Source of the DNA: Winogradskyella costae | GTDB taxonomy: Bacteria; Bacteroidota; Bacteroidia; Flavobacteriales; Flavobacteriaceae | DNA: 64,000 nt | NCBI RefSeq assembly: GCF_013403865.1 | Contig: NZ_JABFDK010000002.1 | Span: forward strand, 1-64,000 | Reading direction: 5' to 3' | Shown: one piece after another, positions 62,259 to 64,000 of the stretch | Layout: each line of letters begins with the position of its first letter | Position numbering within the stretch: position 1 is the first letter of the stretch | The notes under the pieces: model-generated | Told to the model about the DNA's origin: nothing | The model's input: only the letters and a program-made list of their open reading frames with translations | The model's database searches: none | Translations under genes and position numbers: made by a program

Positions 62259-62286
62259 ACAAGTTTAATAGTAAAAGCACATCTAA
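62259..62286 (+). promoter_or_regulatory. ECF-type promoter motif before the EF-hand gene
   Basis: ACAAGTTTAATAGTAAAAGC, then ACATCTAA; CAAG at 62260 and CATCTAA at 62280, 20 bases apart, just after a terminator, so it starts a new transcript. Confidence 0.65.
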
Positions 62287-62313
62287 ACTTATATAACATT
62301 AAAAATTTAAAAG

Positions 62314-62598
62314 ATGAAAAATCACACATTAAAAACAGTAGTCCTAGTTGCAATAGTTTCATTATTTATGGTGAACCATTCTTATGGGCAAGACAAACAA
62401 GACAGAAAAGGACCACCAACGTATGCTAAACTTTTAGAGGAGATGGATGCCAACGATGATGGAAAACTTGCAAAAGATGAAGTAAAAGGACCTTTGAAAG
62501 ATAGTTTTTCAGAAATAGACACGGATGAAGATGGTTTTATAAGTGAGGAAGAATTTAAAAATGCTCCAAAGCCAGAGCGTAAAAAGAGAGATAATTAA
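62314..62598 (+). CDS. Secreted EF-hand protein
   Basis: A 94-residue exported protein (signal about 1-25, ending SYGQ) with two EF-hand loops, DANDDGKLAKDE and DTDEDGFISEEE, each with the acidic calcium ligands at the expected places. It is probably periplasmic or secreted and binds calcium. An ECF-type promoter motif precedes it and a terminator follows, so it forms its own transcript within the sigma locus. Confidence 0.9.
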   Translation: MKNHTLKTVVLVAIVSLFMVNHSYGQDKQDRKGPPTYAKLLEEMDANDDGKLAKDEVKGPLKDSFSEIDTDEDGFISEEEFKNAPKPERKKRDN

Positions 62599-62623
62599 AG
62601 TTGAATTGATTGGTTGATTTTTT

Positions 62624-62656
62624 AAAGGCTTCGTGAGAAATTACGAAGTCTTTTTA
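62624..62656 (+). terminator. Terminator of the EF-hand gene
   Basis: GGCTTCGT (62627-62634) pairs with ACGAAGTC (62643-62650), with one G-T pair, followed by five T residues. Confidence 0.75.
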
Positions 62657-62699
62657 TAAATAAAAAAGCGATGTACATGTATAATTAGCAGTAGGAATT

Positions 62700-63452
62700 A
62701 TGAGACTATTTAGAAAAATCAGAAGAAAATTATTGATATCAGGCAAAATTCGAAACTACGTAATTTACGCATTAGGCGAAATTCTATTAATTGTTATCGG
62801 TGTTTTAATAGCATGGAAAATTAATGATTTAAATGAATTAAGAAAAAATAGAATCGTAGAATTAAAAATATATCAGTCACTTAATGAGGAGTTAAATTCA
62901 AACCTAGTGCTTCTGGATGCTTCCATTGTAAGTTATACTGAAAACACTAAAATTATAGAAAACACAATTGATATTATAATGGACGAGCTCCCTTCAACAT
63001 TAACAGAAAAGGAAAAAAGAAGTGTCGTTTATGTTAATTATAAACCTACAAAATTGCATTATGGAGCTATAAACTCTGTGAATACGACAAACAAATTTGA
63101 GTTTATAGAAAGTGATATGCTAAAAGATTTAATAGCTGCTTATCCGAATGAATTAGACAGTTTTGAAAGCCAAGAAACTAAAATTGAAAATATTATAGTT
63201 AATCGATTGCAACCAGCTATAGAGAAATATGTGTCTTTAATTGACATGCTTACGAAACGTGAATTTAAAATTAATTGTCTCGATTCATTTTCAACGGAAT
63301 CAAATTACACACAACTGCTTAAAAGTAGAGAATATCAGAATAGTTTAGTCGATAGGTTATTACAAACTGAAATTCAATTAACCAACGCTATAAGCTTAAG
63401 GGATAAAACACAAACCATAGCTTATCAACTCAGTAAGGAGTTAGAAAACTAA
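62700..63452 (+). CDS. DUF6090 family membrane protein
   Basis: A 250-residue protein with the DUF6090 start: a basic N-terminus (MRLFRKIRRKLL), then KIRNYVIYALGEILLIVIGV for one membrane helix (about 23-44), LIAWKINDLNE, and a helical remainder, probably outside the membrane. The family is frequent in Flavobacteriia, often in tandem copies; its role is unknown. There is no ECF-type motif in front of it, so its link with the sigma locus is positional only. Confidence 0.88.
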   Translation: MRLFRKIRRKLLISGKIRNYVIYALGEILLIVIGVLIAWKINDLNELRKNRIVELKIYQSLNEELNSNLVLLDASIVSYTENTKIIENTIDIIMDELPSTLTEKEKRSVVYVNYKPTKLHYGAINSVNTTNKFEFIESDMLKDLIAAYPNELDSFESQETKIENIIVNRLQPAIEKYVSLIDMLTKREFKINCLDSFSTESNYTQLLKSREYQNSLVDRLLQTEIQLTNAISLRDKTQTIAYQLSKELEN

Positions 63453-63480
63453 ATAATAAATGTGATATTTTTAGTTGGAG

Positions 63481-63509
63481 CGCAAGTTTTTTAAAACTGT
63501 GGCATCTAA
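63481..63509 (+). promoter_or_regulatory. ECF-type promoter motif before the YHYH lipoprotein
   Basis: CGCAAGTTTTTTAAAACTGT, then GGCATCTAA; CAAG at 63483 and CATCTAA at 63503, 20 bases apart, about 35 bases before the start codon. Its first half is almost identical to the copy at 61326. Confidence 0.65.
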
Positions 63510-63543
63510 AATAATAGAGTTTAACTAAAACATGTAAATAATT

Positions 63544-64000
63544 ATGAGAACGAATCAATTTTTAATAAAGTCAATTTCAATTTTTAGCTTTGTTTTATTA
63601 GTATTTACATCATGTAGTTCTGATGATAGTACAGATAGTTCAGACGATGGAGGTGATGATGAAGTTTTAGTGACCAATGTAGATGCATCCTTTTTTACAA
63701 CTAGTGATGGATCGGTTACTATTACAACTGTACCTTGTACTTTATCTGATGGTACATCTACAGACTGCTACCAAATTGTAACAAGTAGCATACCAACAGA
63801 CCATACGCTAGGGCCTTGGTGTCCAGATAATATTTCTGATGATGCTTCTGCTGGTGGTATATGGTTAGAAGATGGTTTAGTCTACGATGTCGATGGCGCT
63901 TTTGTAGAAAATCTTGCCACGTTTTATAACGATGATAATTGGTTAATGTACGATGGCAATGGAGACATTTATATTACAGAAACAGAGGATGATTGTATTA
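63544..64000 (+). CDS. YHYH domain lipoprotein (partial, cut by window end)
   Basis: The first 152 codons of an exported lipoprotein (VFTSC, Cys25). An acidic Ser/Asp linker (CSSDDSTDSSDDGGDDE) is followed by a domain with DHTLGPWCPDN and GGIWLEDG, which I recognise as the start of the YHYH family of marine bacteria; the name-giving motif would lie beyond the window. Function is unknown. Its promoter carries the ECF motif of the sigma locus, so it is the likely last member of that local regulon. Confidence 0.75.
   Translation, partial: MRTNQFLIKSISIFSFVLLVFTSCSSDDSTDSSDDGGDDEVLVTNVDASFFTTSDGSVTITTVPCTLSDGTSTDCYQIVTSSIPTDHTLGPWCPDNISDDASAGGIWLEDGLVYDVDGAFVENLATFYNDDNWLMYDGNGDIYITETEDDCI

Overview
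The window is AT-rich (roughly one third GC by eye) and comes from a chromosome of a marine-type Flavobacteriaceae bacterium (Bacteroidota). The evidence is type IX secretion sorting domains on secreted proteins, TAnnTTTG-type promoter -7 elements, a fused ccoNO gene, and families typical of the group (S46 dipeptidyl-peptidase, DUF6090, DUF6265, YHYH lipoprotein, Spy-like sensor). The genus cannot be fixed from the sequence. No rRNA, tRNA, CRISPR array or recognisable insertion sequence was seen.

Layout. 1-7.4 kb is accessory. Three unrelated small minus-strand genes (secreted orphan, small membrane protein, SUKH-like protein) each have a related repeat at the 3' side and look like gene cassettes. 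They surround an S46 peptidase and a secreted protein built of three near-identical 190-residue repeats. 7.6-10.3 kb holds an ECF sigma/anti-sigma pair, Cu/Zn superoxide dismutase and a YceI lipoprotein. 10.4-23 kb is a microaerobic respiration island: hemN, universal stress protein, the cbb3 oxidase structural and assembly genes (ccoI, ccoS, ccoNO, ccoQ, ccoP, ccoG, ccoH, SafE-like) and a Crp/Fnr regulator. ATGAT-N4-ATCAT-type boxes lie in front of hemN, ccoS and between ccoI and fnr.

23.4-26 kb has a VWA/MoxR-type ATPase pair. 26-33 kb has a YdeI-like protein, an MG2/plug-like surface protein, and M1 and M28 peptidases. 32.5-36.7 kb has a fused trehalose-6-phosphate synthase/phosphatase divergent from a GH15 enzyme. 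36.7-39.9 kb has a CBM9-like lipoprotein, a DUF6265 protein and a BlaI-type repressor overlapping a gene that fuses a BlaR1-like M56 protease to a complete peptidoglycan amidase domain. 39.9-48.4 kb is fatty-acid beta-oxidation: a MarR regulator, then genes in fadN-fadA-fadE order with an S23 four-helix-bundle gene inserted, and a separate acyl-CoA ligase.

48.4-52.3 kb has a decayed gene, a short AraC-like protein and a two-component pair. 52.3-60.6 kb has purL, two secreted endonuclease I paralogues and an RNA m5C methyltransferase. 60.7-64 kb is an ECF sigma locus with an anti-sigma-like protein, a Spy-like protein, an EF-hand protein, DUF6090 and a YHYH lipoprotein cut by the window end. 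Four copies of one promoter-like motif (CAAGTTT, then CATCTAA 19-20 bases on) define its probable local regulon.

Best candidates for new biology: the M56-amidase sensor with its operator on the -7 element; the ECF regulon motif; the constant geometry of the Fnr boxes; the cassette-like repeats; and the S23 gene with inverted flanks inside the fad operon.
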